A stretch of 34,465 nt of DNA from Verrucomicrobiota bacterium (GTDB lineage Bacteria > Verrucomicrobiota > Verrucomicrobiia > Chthoniobacterales > UBA10450). The stretch covers positions 1 through 34,465 of the forward strand of contig QHRA01000206.1 of assembly GCA_003221295.1 (NCBI GenBank), read 5' to 3'. The translations under genes were made by a program, and so were the position numbers. Under the pieces are notes generated by a model. The model did no database searches. It was given only the letters and a program-made list of their open reading frames with translations, and was not told where the DNA came from. The stretch's first letter is position 1, and every line of letters starts with the position of its first letter. Shown here piece after piece: positions 1 to 7,494 of this stretch.

Positions 1-1
1 C

Positions 2-997
2 GATTCTTTGGCTGTTTACGCAACGAACGATCCAGAATTGGTCGATGAAATTATCCGTACGCTCGGCGCGACCGGTAGCGAACAAGTCCCGCGGCCGAAA
101 GGCGAACCGACGACATTCCGCGAAGCGTTGCTGCGCGATTACAGCATCACCCAGCCAACACCGAAGTTTTTGAGGGCCATTGCCGAGCGAGCTTCCGCTG
201 CACCTACGTTGACGTACCTTCTCGCTCCAAACCGCAAACAGGACCTTGAGACTTACCTGTGGGGAATGGAAATAATCGATTTTCTCTCGGACCATCCCTC
301 CGCCCGTTTCGCGCCGGAAGAGTTTGTCGGCTTACTCTCGAAATTACAGCCGCGACTTTATTCGGTGGCCTCCAGCTTGAGAGCGTACCCCGACCAGGTG
401 CACTTTATCGTGGATGTCGTCCGGTACGAAAGTAATGGCCGCCTCCGGAAAGGAGTTTGCTCATCTTTTCTTGCGGAACGCGCTGATGACGTTCCGGTGC
501 CGGTTTTCCCCACTGTGGCAAAACACTTTCATCTGCCGGCGGACCCTGACACTCCAATCATCATGATCGGCCCCGGAACCGGAGTCGCGCCGTTTCGCGC
601 GTATCTACAGGAGCGAAAAGCCACCGGATCCAAAGGAAAGAACTGGCTCTTCTTTGGCGCACAGCATGAGAGATGCGATTTTGCGTACGGAGAAGAATTC
701 AACGCGTATATGAAGGAGGGACTCCTCGCACGGCTCGATTGCGCGTGGTCACGTGACCAGCCCCAGAAAATCTATGTGCAACACAAAATGACGGAAAATG
801 CCGCCGAAATTTGGAAATGGATCGACAGCCAAGGCGCGTACTTTTTTGTGTGCGGCGACGCGCGCCGGATGGCCAAAGACGTCGACGCTACGCTGCGCAA
901 AATCGTTCAAGAGCACGGCGGCAAAAGCGTTGAGCAAGCCAACGAATATGTTGAAAAACTGAAAAACGAGAAGCGTTATAAGAGGGATGTGTATTGA
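2..997 (+). CDS. cysJ: Sulfite reductase (NADPH)-type flavoprotein, C-terminal part (partial at left edge)
   Basis: The reading frame is open to the window edge. The first visible residues, D-S-L-A-V-Y-A-T-N-D-P, match the interior of CysJ/P450-reductase-type diflavin reductases, so the TTG near base 8 is an internal leucine and not a start. Seen in order (numbered from that TTG): FAD-binding motif RLYS at 116-119, GVCSSFL at 149-155, the NADP pyrophosphate loop GPGTGVAPFRAY at 188-199, NWLFFGAQHE at 212-221, and a C-terminal aromatic tail ending R-D-V-Y that stacks on FAD in this family. The enzyme passes electrons from NADPH through FAD (and FMN in full-length forms) to a sulfite reductase haemoprotein or a similar acceptor, in the cytoplasm. 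Whether an FMN-binding flavodoxin domain precedes it cannot be seen. Other diflavin reductases are possible, but CysJ-like is the best match. Confidence 0.85.
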   Translation, partial: DSLAVYATNDPELVDEIIRTLGATGSEQVPRPKGEPTTFREALLRDYSITQPTPKFLRAIAERASAAPTLTYLLAPNRKQDLETYLWGMEIIDFLSDHPSARFAPEEFVGLLSKLQPRLYSVASSLRAYPDQVHFIVDVVRYESNGRLRKGVCSSFLAERADDVPVPVFPTVAKHFHLPADPDTPIIMIGPGTGVAPFRAYLQERKATGSKGKNWLFFGAQHERCDFAYGEEFNAYMKEGLLARLDCAWSRDQPQKIYVQHKMTENAAEIWKWIDSQGAYFFVCGDARRMAKDVDATLRKIVQEHGGKSVEQANEYVEKLKNEKRYKRDVY

Positions 998-1118
998 CTT
1001 AATGACGAAGCACGAATGTCGAATGACGAAGGAATAAGGAAAGCTCACAGCGATCCGATTCGTCATTCCTCATTCGGCATTGTTTCGTCATTCGTCATTC
1101 GGATTTCGTCATTGGCCA
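998..1118. repeat. Word-repeat spacer made of GAATGACGA / CGTCATTC units
   Basis: The gap between the flavoprotein and sufT is largely built from one 8-10-base word. AATGACGAAG occurs at 1001 and GAATGACGAA at 1021. CGTCATTC occurs at 1061, 1086 and 1093, and CGTCATTG at 1107. The two orientations are complementary, so the segment could fold into several alternative hairpins. No ORF is supported here. Confidence 0.7.
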
Positions 1119-1152
1119 CGTTTATGGCATATTAGGAAACAAACGCTAAACC

Positions 1153-1704
1153 ATGTACGAGAACACTGAATTCACGTTGAGCCGTGATTGCGAAGCGATC
1201 CAGATACCGAGCGGTCAGAAGACAACAATCCCGGCCGGGACGCAGGGGGTGATCACGCAAAGCCTCGGAGGAAGTTATACCGTTGCAACTTACCAGGGCT
1301 TGGCACGCGTAGCGGAGAAAGACCTCGACGCGCTCGGACTGGAAAAACCGCAGACACAGGAAACGCAAAAAACCACACGCGCGGATGGCGGAGTTTCAGA
1401 GGAACACGTCTGGGATCAATTACGGCAATGCTACGATCCGGAGATCCCGGTCAACATCGTTGATCTCGGCCTGGTTTATGATTGCCGTCTGACCAAGAAG
1501 GACGACGGCGGCACGCGGGTGGAAGTGAAAATGACGTTGACTGCGCCCGGATGCGGAATGGGACCAGCCATCGCTCACGATGCACAGAGCAAAATCTTGT
1601 CCATCGATGGTGTGGATGAAGCCGATGTCCAGCTCGTTTGGGACCCGCCCTGGAACCAAAACATGATCAGCGAAGCGGGGCGCATGAAGCTGGGCATGGT
1701 TTGA
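1153..1704 (+). CDS. sufT: SufT-like Fe-S cluster assembly protein (MIP18/DUF59 domain)
   Basis: A 183-residue protein with an N-terminal extension (about 1-60: small beta-rich region, conserved D-C pair at 12-13) and a C-terminal MIP18/DUF59 domain (about 84-183). The domain shows the signature D-P-E-I-P-V-N-I-V-D-L-G-L-V-Y-D at 95-110 and the conserved cysteine of T-A-P-G-C-G-M-G at 134. This long architecture matches the SufT family, which helps mature Fe-S proteins in the cytoplasm, often alongside SUF genes. No other suf gene is visible. The ATG at 1153 follows a poor Shine-Dalgarno region (AGGA about 17 bases upstream). Its role is known from the family, not shown here. Confidence 0.88.
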   Translation: MYENTEFTLSRDCEAIQIPSGQKTTIPAGTQGVITQSLGGSYTVATYQGLARVAEKDLDALGLEKPQTQETQKTTRADGGVSEEHVWDQLRQCYDPEIPVNIVDLGLVYDCRLTKKDDGGTRVEVKMTLTAPGCGMGPAIAHDAQSKILSIDGVDEADVQLVWDPPWNQNMISEAGRMKLGMV

Positions 1705-1809
1705 GGCAGCGCGAGCGGGCGTCGCTCTCGTTTTGCAGCGACCGCCGGCCCGAAGGCATGCTCGATTGCATCATTGCGAAAATTTTTTTGTGAATTTTTT
1801 ATTCTCGCA

Positions 1810-1837
1810 TTGACAATACGCGTGTGAATTTTACACT
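1810..1837 (+). promoter_or_regulatory. Predicted sigma-70-type promoter for rplI-dnaB
   Basis: A perfect -35 TTGACA (1810-1815) is followed after 16 bases by TACACT (1832-1837, four of six to TATAAT). The upstream stretch at 1778-1803 is rich in A and T runs, like an UP element. The expected start of transcription is near 1844, about 50 bases before rplI. Confidence 0.5.
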
Positions 1838-1895
1838 CCACACCCCTGCGGCCCCTCAGTTTGAAAAATCCTGAGCGCGTTTTAGAAATTTCGAT

Positions 1896-2453
1896 ATGCC
1901 TTTGACTGAACTTATTTTGACCGAGAACGTTCCGGGACTCGGCGCGGAAGCGGACGTGGTCAAAGTGCGTCGCGGCTATGCGCGCAATTACCTCCTGCCA
2001 CGCGGCAAGGCTCACGAGATGACACCGGCAGCTTTGCGCCAGATCGACGCTCTGAAACAAAAGCGCGCCGAGCGCGAAGCACGCGAGTTGAGCGAGGCGG
2101 AAGAATTCAGCCGGCGTATTGAAAAGTTAAGAGTGACCTTCATACTCGCAACCGGCCAGACCGGAAAAGCTTTTGGTTCAATTACCGCACAAGACATCGT
2201 CAACCGGCTCAAGAACGAGATTGGGGTCGAGATTGACCGGCATAAAATCGTGCTCGAACGGCCAATAAAAGATACCGGAGACCACGAGGTGCAAATCAAG
2301 TTGCATCACGATCTCAGTGCGCAGTTTAAGTTTAACGTGAAGTCGGCGGCGGAAGAGGCGAAACCTGCGGAGGAGACCCCAACCGCAGAGCCTGAGAGAA
2401 AACGCCGTCCATTTTTCCGAAGAAAGACAGAAGCGAAAAAAGAAAACGAATAA
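1896..2453 (+). CDS. rplI: 50S ribosomal protein L9 with charged C-terminal extension
   Basis: The N-terminal half matches bL9: it begins with L-I-L-T-E-N-V-P-G-L-G, then V-V-K-V-R-R-G-Y-A-R-N-Y-L-L-P-R-G-K-A, the 23S rRNA-binding domain. A long central helix rich in charged residues leads to the C-terminal domain with T-G-K-A-F-G-S-I-T. At 185 residues it is about 35 longer than the usual ~150. The extra tail (from about 150) is rich in Glu, Lys and Pro and ends in a basic patch R-K-R-R-P-F-F-R-R-K. The stop codon TAA touches the dnaB ATG with no gap, so the two genes are very likely co-translated. The tail is unusual but such extensions occur in several phyla. Confidence 0.95.
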   Translation: MPLTELILTENVPGLGAEADVVKVRRGYARNYLLPRGKAHEMTPAALRQIDALKQKRAEREARELSEAEEFSRRIEKLRVTFILATGQTGKAFGSITAQDIVNRLKNEIGVEIDRHKIVLERPIKDTGDHEVQIKLHHDLSAQFKFNVKSAAEEAKPAEETPTAEPERKRRPFFRRKTEAKKENE

Positions 2454-3944
2454 ATGGCGACTCAATCGTCCGCCTGGACAGGAGAGAAGCCTCGTAAAGC
2501 GGGAAATGGCGCTGGCCGAGGTTCGGCAGCGCGAAGTGGCGAAAAAGTTGTTCCCATTTCGCCAACAGGTTCTGCGCAGGATATTCACCGCACCCCGCCG
2601 CATAGCGTTGACGCAGAGCAAGGCGTGCTCGGGTCGATGCTGATATCTCCGCGTGAAACTATCGCAGAATGCGTCGAGAAAATTAACGAAGAATACTTTT
2701 ACGTCCCCGCGCACCGAACGATCTATAATGTTCTCGTCGATCTTTGGAATACATCGCAGGCGATCGACCTGATCACGTTTACACAGATACTGCGTGATCG
2801 GCATCTTCTTGACAGTGTCGGAGGGGCGGCGTTCGTCACGAGTTTGTTCACCTTCGTTCCAACCGCCGCGAACGTCGGCTACTACCTCGACATCGTTCGC
2901 GACAAGTACATCCTGCGGGAAATCATTTCGGCTGCCACCGAGAGCGTGCGCCGCGCTTACGAGGAACAGGACGAGGTAAACAATCTGCTCGACGAAGTGG
3001 AACAGCGCATTTTCGCCGTGGGCGAAGACCGTTTCAAAGGCCAGTTGCTCTCGATGAAAGACCAGGTAATGGACGCCATCGAGTCGATTGAGAAGCTTTA
3101 CGAGGGTAAAGGCCGCATCACCGGAATCTCCACCGGATTTGTTGAGCTCGACCGAATGACCAGCGGTCTCCATGGCTCAGAAATGATCGTGATCGCGGCG
3201 CGGCCCAGCATGGGCAAAACCGCACTCGCCATGAATATTGCCGAGCACGTCGCTATCAACGAAAAGCTCCCTGTCGGCGTGTTCAGTCTGGAGATGAGCA
3301 GCCAGCAGCTTGTGCAACGTCTGCTTTGCTCGCGCGCGCGCGTGAACCTGCAAAAAGTGCGCGACGGATTTCTGGGCGAACGCGATTTCCCAAACCTGAC
3401 TGCCGCAGCATCGAAACTGGCCGAAGCAAAAATCTTCATCGATGACAGCGCCAGTCTCAGCATTCTCGAACTGAGAGCGAAAGCGCGCCGGCTCAAAGCG
3501 CAGCAGGATGTGAAACTGATGATCGTTGATTACTTGCAACTGTTGCGATCGACCTCACGCCGCGCCCAAGACAACCGGCAATTGGAAATCTCCGAGATTT
3601 CCGCGGGGCTTAAAGGCTTGGCCAAGGAATTGAAAATTCCGATCATTGTGGTGGCGCAATTGAATCGGCAACCGGAGCAGCGCTCGGGTGGCAAACCGCG
3701 CCTCAGCGATTTGCGCGAGTCGGGTTCGATTGAGCAGGACGCTGATCTAGTCGCCTTGCTTGTCCGGCCAGAATTCTACGAGGAAGACGAAGAGACGCGT
3801 GTGGAAAAAGCTGGCGAGGCCGAATTGATCATCGCGAAGCAACGGAACGGACCGGTGGGCGAAATTCAGCTCACGTTCCTCAAGGAGTTCACTCGCTTCG
3901 AAACTCGGGCGCGTAATGTGAGCGAACCACACGAAGCGTTTTAG
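2454..3944 (+). CDS. dnaB: Replicative DNA helicase DnaB
   Basis: A 496-residue hexameric 5'-3' replicative helicase. The first ~45 residues are a basic, low-complexity leader absent from most DnaB. The DnaB N-terminal domain starts at P-P-H-S-V-D-A-E-Q-G-V-L-G (48-60). The RecA-like ATPase domain shows Walker A R-P-S-M-G-K-T (250-256), the F-S-L-E-M segment (277-281), and a Walker B-type strand K-L-M-I-V-D-Y-L-Q-L-L near 354-364, followed by Q-L-N-R-Q-P-E and R-L-S-D-L-R-E-S-G-S-I-E-Q-D-A-D. All catalytic motifs are intact. The ATG directly follows the rplI stop, so expression probably depends on the upstream promoter and translational coupling. It is convergent with transketolase, with a palindromic repeat pair in between. 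Confidence 0.97.
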   Translation: MATQSSAWTGEKPRKAGNGAGRGSAARSGEKVVPISPTGSAQDIHRTPPHSVDAEQGVLGSMLISPRETIAECVEKINEEYFYVPAHRTIYNVLVDLWNTSQAIDLITFTQILRDRHLLDSVGGAAFVTSLFTFVPTAANVGYYLDIVRDKYILREIISAATESVRRAYEEQDEVNNLLDEVEQRIFAVGEDRFKGQLLSMKDQVMDAIESIEKLYEGKGRITGISTGFVELDRMTSGLHGSEMIVIAARPSMGKTALAMNIAEHVAINEKLPVGVFSLEMSSQQLVQRLLCSRARVNLQKVRDGFLGERDFPNLTAAASKLAEAKIFIDDSASLSILELRAKARRLKAQQDVKLMIVDYLQLLRSTSRRAQDNRQLEISEISAGLKGLAKELKIPIIVVAQLNRQPEQRSGGKPRLSDLRESGSIEQDADLVALLVRPEFYEEDEETRVEKAGEAELIIAKQRNGPVGEIQLTFLKEFTRFETRARNVSEPHEAF

Positions 3945-3947
3945 CCT

Positions 3948-4101
3948 CGGGTAGCGCACGCGTCTCGCGTGCTGGCGATTGCCTCCGCGCCATCGCGAAC
4001 TTTCATTGGGCGTTCCGCTGCCTTGGATGCGATGAAAATTTAAGGAAAGATCGTTTCGGCGCGACGCCGAAACCAGCACGCGAGACGCGTGCGCTATCCC
4101 G
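3948..4101. repeat. Inverted pair of REP-like hairpins (BIME-like) between dnaB and tkt
   Basis: The left unit has GTAG at 3951-3954, then stem GCACGCG (3956-3962), loop TCT and CGCGTGC (3966-3972). The right unit is the same in reverse: stem 4076-4082/4086-4092 with head ATAG (4097-4094 on the minus strand). The arms match over about 28 bases with one indel. Between them a third hairpin has arms GTTTCGGCG (4053-4061) and CGCCGAAAC (4065-4073). The right unit supplies the last bases and stop codon of tkt. The position between convergent genes suits a two-way terminator or mRNA 3' end stabiliser. Confidence 0.8.
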
Positions 4102-6103
4102 AATGGCGCGAATTTCCCAGCAGCGACTTCGCCGCTTCGATCACGTGTTTGGCGTCGATGCCGCGCTCCTTCATCACTTCGGTGCCGGGCGCGCTCAAGC
4201 CGAATTCATGCAGCCCGACCACTTTCCCGTCGAGACCAACGTATTGATACCAAATCTTGGTCACGCCAGCTTCGATCGCGACGCGTCTACGGCATGCGTC
4301 AGGCAAAACTTCTTCGCGATATTTTTCTGATTGGCGGTTGAACCTTTCGAAGCATGGCATGGAAACAACACGCACCTCGTCGCCCAGCTCTTTTGCCGCC
4401 GCGAGCGCGTGCTGTAGTTCGCTCCCGCACGAGAGGATGATCAAATCGAGTTTTGCCCTCTCCTTCCTCGCTACGTAACCCCCGCGCAGCACTCCTTCGC
4501 GGCGCAATTTTACATCGATATCGTTTAACACCGGAACGGCCTGACGCGTGAGCGCGAGGAACGTTGGGCCGTCGATCCGCTGCATCGCGGCGACAAACGC
4601 GCCTGCGGTTTCCTCAGGATCGGCTGGCCGGATCACGTCGATGTTCGGCATTAATCGGACGGAGCTGACCGTTTCCACAGGTTCATGGGTCGGGCCGTCC
4701 TCGCCGACGCCGATTGAATCGTGAGTAAAAATGTAGGTATTAGGAAGCTTCGCCAGCGCGGCTAATCGAATGGAAGCGCGGCAGTAATCGGTAAACACCA
4801 TGAATGTCGCGCCCGATGCGCGGAACAGGCCGTGATATGAGATGCCGTTGAGGATGGCGCACATGCCGTGCTCCCGAATCCCAAATCGGACGTTACGCCC
4901 GCCGAAATTATCGCGGTTAAAGTCGCCGCCGTCCTTGATGTAATTCATGGTCGATCCGTACAGATCGGCGCTGCCGCTCATCAACAACGGCATCGTCTGC
5001 GCGATCGGTTGCAACGCTTCGCCGCCAGCTTTTCGCGTAGCCAACTTCGCATCCTTCGGAAAATCAGGAATCTTGGCTAAGAGATCGGCGGGAACCTTTC
5101 GCTCAAGTCCGTCATCGAGCAGCTTCGCCTCGTCAGGATTTTTCGCGCGCCACGCATCGTACGTTTCTTCCCAGCGATCGTAGTCGGCGAGAAGCTTTTT
5201 TTTGTGCTCGGCAAAATAGTCATACACGTCCTGCGACACGAAGTAATGTTCCTCTGGCAAGCCGAGCGCCTTGCGTGCGGCATCGACAAACTTTGCGCCG
5301 GCTTCGCCATGTGCCTTGTAGGTGCCTGCAACTTCGGGGATGCCTTTGCCGATAAGCGTGTGCGCAATGATGAACTGCGGTTTCCCGTTATCGCGCCGCT
5401 TCGCCACGTCAAATGTATCGAGAAACTGTCGCATGTCGTGGCCATCGATTTCTTGAACATCGAAGCCGTATGCTTCCATTCGTTTGCCCGTGTCTTCGCT
5501 CTGCGTTTCCTTCGCCGCGGCATCGAGCGTGACTGCGTTCGAATCGTAAATGAAAATTAAATTATCGAGGCCCCAATGCCCGGCCAGCGCGCACGCCTCG
5601 GAGGCAACGCCCTCCTGCATATCGCCATCGCTGCACAAACAAATTACATGCTGATCGAAAATTTTGTGCTCGTCCGTGTTAAAACGCGCGGCGGCCATCT
5701 TCGTCGCCACGGAAATGCCAACTGCGTTGCCTACGCCCTGACCGAGCGGCCCTGTCGTGCATTCCACTCCAGGCGTTTCACCAAATTCAGGGTGCCCCGG
5801 TGTCCTGGAATGCAATTGCCGGAACCGTTTGATCTCCGATATCGGCAGATCATAGCCGCTCATGTGCAGCCATGCGTAAAGAAACATGCTGCCATGCCCG
5901 CCCGAGAGGACGAAGATATCGCGATTAATCCAGCGCGGCTGATCCGGATTGTATTTCAAAGTATAGCCGAACAGGACCGCTCCGATCTCCGCGCAGCCGA
6001 GCGGCAGCCCGAGATGCCCCGATTGCGACGCCTGCACAGCGTCCATGCACAAACCGCGCGCTTGAGTCGCAGCTTTGGAAAGAATTTCAGTGTTCAAACT
6101 CAT
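4094..6103 (-). CDS. tkt: Transketolase
   Basis: A 669-residue TPP-dependent enzyme of the pentose phosphate pathway, moving two-carbon units between sugar phosphates in the cytoplasm. Visible motifs are G-H-G-S-M-F-L-Y-A near 69-77, G-P-L-G-Q-G-V-G near 117-124, the TPP/Mg motif C-S-D-G-D-M-Q-E-G with downstream Y-D-S-N-A-V-T-L-D, and, in the central domain, [17 protein letters not shown]. The length matches full-size transketolases. On the minus strand TATAAA (6114-6109) stands five bases before the ATG, so the mRNA may be leaderless. The final codons lie inside a REP-like hairpin shared with the 3' side of dnaB. No other pentose phosphate gene is adjacent. Confidence 0.97.
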   Translation of the reverse strand: MSLNTEILSKAATQARGLCMDAVQASQSGHLGLPLGCAEIGAVLFGYTLKYNPDQPRWINRDIFVLSGGHGSMFLYAWLHMSGYDLPISEIKRFRQLHSRTPGHPEFGETPGVECTTGPLGQGVGNAVGISVATKMAAARFNTDEHKIFDQHVICLCSDGDMQEGVASEACALAGHWGLDNLIFIYDSNAVTLDAAAKETQSEDTGKRMEAYGFDVQEIDGHDMRQFLDTFDVAKRRDNGKPQFIIAHTLIGKGIPEVAGTYKAHGEAGAKFVDAARKALGLPEEHYFVSQDVYDYFAEHKKKLLADYDRWEETYDAWRAKNPDEAKLLDDGLERKVPADLLAKIPDFPKDAKLATRKAGGEALQPIAQTMPLLMSGSADLYGSTMNYIKDGGDFNRDNFGGRNVRFGIREHGMCAILNGISYHGLFRASGATFMVFTDYCRASIRLAALAKLPNTYIFTHDSIGVGEDGPTHEPVETVSSVRLMPNIDVIRPADPEETAGAFVAAMQRIDGPTFLALTRQAVPVLNDIDVKLRREGVLRGGYVARKERAKLDLIILSCGSELQHALAAAKELGDEVRVVSMPCFERFNRQSEKYREEVLPDACRRRVAIEAGVTKIWYQYVGLDGKVVGLHEFGLSAPGTEVMKERGIDAKHVIEAAKSLLGNSRHSG

Positions 6104-6114
6104 ACAAGTTTATA
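6104..6114 (-). promoter_or_regulatory. -10 box five bases before the tkt start codon (possible leaderless transcript)
   Basis: Reading the minus strand, TATAAA (6114-6109) is followed by CTTGT and then the ATG at 6103. With the usual 6-8 bases between -10 box and transcription start, the mRNA would begin at or next to the ATG. No Shine-Dalgarno sequence is present. The same TATAxx-CTTxx-ATG layout occurs before the genes at 23946 and 33225. No clear -35 box is seen. Confidence 0.5.
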
Positions 6115-6182
6115 CGCGCGTCAGCGCGGAATTGGAATGTCGAAATTTCGCGCGCGCACTTTTTTGGAAGATCAATGCCGGT

Positions 6183-6254
6183 TAAATTGTCAAATCGTTG
6201 AATCGTTAAATCGCAAAATCGATGTAACGGTGTAACGGTTTAACGATTTAACGT
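6183..6254. repeat. Word-repeat spacer made of AATCGTT / AACGATT units
   Basis: The divergent spacer between tkt and the DUF697 gene consists of reiterated words such as AAATCGTTG, AATCGTTAAATCG, TGTAACGG and TTTAACGATTTAACG. A perfect 10-base inverted repeat is formed by CGTTAAATCG (6204-6213) and CGATTTAACG (6244-6253). It is distinct in sequence from, but similar in style to, the spacers at 998 and 33858. Confidence 0.65.
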
Positions 6255-6263
6255 CTTGAAGCA

Positions 6264-7394
6264 ATGAATCAGACGGCCCTTCTTCAGATCGCTGAAAAGC
6301 TCGAACGCCTTGCGGGAAGGCTGCCGTCCAAAATTCGAAAAGCAGTTCTCAGCGAGCTTACCCCCCTGAAGGAATTATTCCTCAAGCAACGGCCGCCGCG
6401 TTTTCTCTTCATCGGATCGAGCAAGATGCCGACGCACCAAATCATCAACGCGCTTTTTACACCTGGCGCCCAGGAACAGATGAATGTTGCTGTGATGCCC
6501 GTGCATCGCTGGGTCGACTGGAACATATCCGGGCATGGCACAATCTCCATCCTGGATGCGCGCGACGTGGGCAATTCCGCGGCAACTCAGGTCGAAGAAG
6601 ATCTCAGACGTCAACCTCCCGATGTCATCTTTCTTTTCGACGGCGGCGAATCGAATTCGGCTAGATCATCCGCCACCAACTTGATGTTGCATTTATATGA
6701 TGAGGTTGGCGTAGCGCTGGACGATGCAAAGGTTATCGCAGTCTCTTTCGGATGGGAAAAGAGCGCTGCCCAACTGGAAGAAGAACTCAAGATGCACCCG
6801 GCGATTCGTGATCGCCTGCTCAAGATCATCCAATTCACCGAAACGCATTCGGCCGAGACGCGCGGTTTGTTGTCGGTTCTGACAGGGGAGCTCCCGAATG
6901 AAGCCAAAATCGAGATGATCCGGATTTCGCGCGATCGCGAAGCCCAGCATCATATCGCACAAATGCTCGTAAAATCGACGACCGCAATTTGCGCGGCGAT
7001 CGGCGCGCAACCCATTCCGCTGGCGGACCTGCCGATTCTAACTTCGCTCCAAGTGATGATGGTCTCAGGAATCATGTATGTCAGCGGCCGAGAACGAAGC
7101 TTGCGCGCTGCGACGGAGTTTATCACGGCGCTCGGAGCAAACGTCGGCGCCGGAATGCTTCTCCGCGAAGGTGCACGGGCGATTCTGAAGTTTTTTCCTG
7201 GATGGGGGAATATCGTCTGCGGCATGATTGCCGGCGCAGGCACATACGCGATCGGCCGCGCGGCGAGCGCGTTTTTTATCGGTGGCGTCTCCCTAGGGGA
7301 TGCACGTCGAAAATACCTAGCCGAGCGCAGGCCGACTTCGCAAAAGCCACATCGATTACCTCGCTCTCCGGGGACTTTTAGATCCATTGAATAA
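6264..7394 (+). CDS. DUF697-domain protein with degenerate GTPase-like N-terminus
   Basis: 376 residues. An N-terminal helical stretch (1-45) is followed by a G-domain-like region: strand P-R-F-L-F-I-G-S-S-K-M-P near 49-60 sits where a P-loop would be, but the G-x-x-x-x-G-K-[ST] pattern is missing. S-I-L-D-A-R-D near 96-102 resembles the G3 position and D-V-I-F-L-F-D-G-G a later strand. The C-terminal third (about 245-345) is a DUF697 domain, with L-T-S-L-Q-V-M-M-V-S-G-I and the hydrophobic G-W-G-N-I-V-C-G-M-I-A-G-A-G-T-Y-A-I-G-R. DUF697 proteins with GTPase domains are usually associated with the inner membrane. Loss of the P-loop suggests a non-hydrolysing or structural role. A second DUF697 protein lies at 19338-20348. 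Confidence 0.7.
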   Translation: MNQTALLQIAEKLERLAGRLPSKIRKAVLSELTPLKELFLKQRPPRFLFIGSSKMPTHQIINALFTPGAQEQMNVAVMPVHRWVDWNISGHGTISILDARDVGNSAATQVEEDLRRQPPDVIFLFDGGESNSARSSATNLMLHLYDEVGVALDDAKVIAVSFGWEKSAAQLEEELKMHPAIRDRLLKIIQFTETHSAETRGLLSVLTGELPNEAKIEMIRISRDREAQHHIAQMLVKSTTAICAAIGAQPIPLADLPILTSLQVMMVSGIMYVSGRERSLRAATEFITALGANVGAGMLLREGARAILKFFPGWGNIVCGMIAGAGTYAIGRAASAFFIGGVSLGDARRKYLAERRPTSQKPHRLPRSPGTFRSIE

Positions 7395-7424
7395 CTTGTG
7401 AATAAGTTCCCGCCGCCCGGGCGT

Positions 7425-7450
7425 TTTGTTCACAGAATTTTGTGAACAAA
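7425..7450. promoter_or_regulatory. Perfect 10-base inverted repeat upstream of rsmA
   Basis: TTTGTTCACA (7425-7434) and TGTGAACAAA (7441-7450) are exact reverse complements separated by six bases. The element ends 44 bases before the rsmA ATG and follows the DUF697 stop by 30 bases. A related half-site, TTGTGAATAA, stands at 7396-7405. It could be an operator for a dimeric regulator or an attenuator. It lacks the GC-rich stem and clean U run of an intrinsic terminator. Confidence 0.5.
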
Positions 7451-7494
7451 TATACAAATTTCCAGGAGCCCGGCGCGCAGCGCGCAAGGGTCAC

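Noticed and set aside
2178-3173. 331-codon ORF on the minus strand across rplI and dnaB
   Set aside because: It is antisense to two strongly conserved genes and has no recognisable domain.
5576-6235. 219-codon plus-strand ORF
   Set aside because: It is antisense to transketolase and shows no domain.
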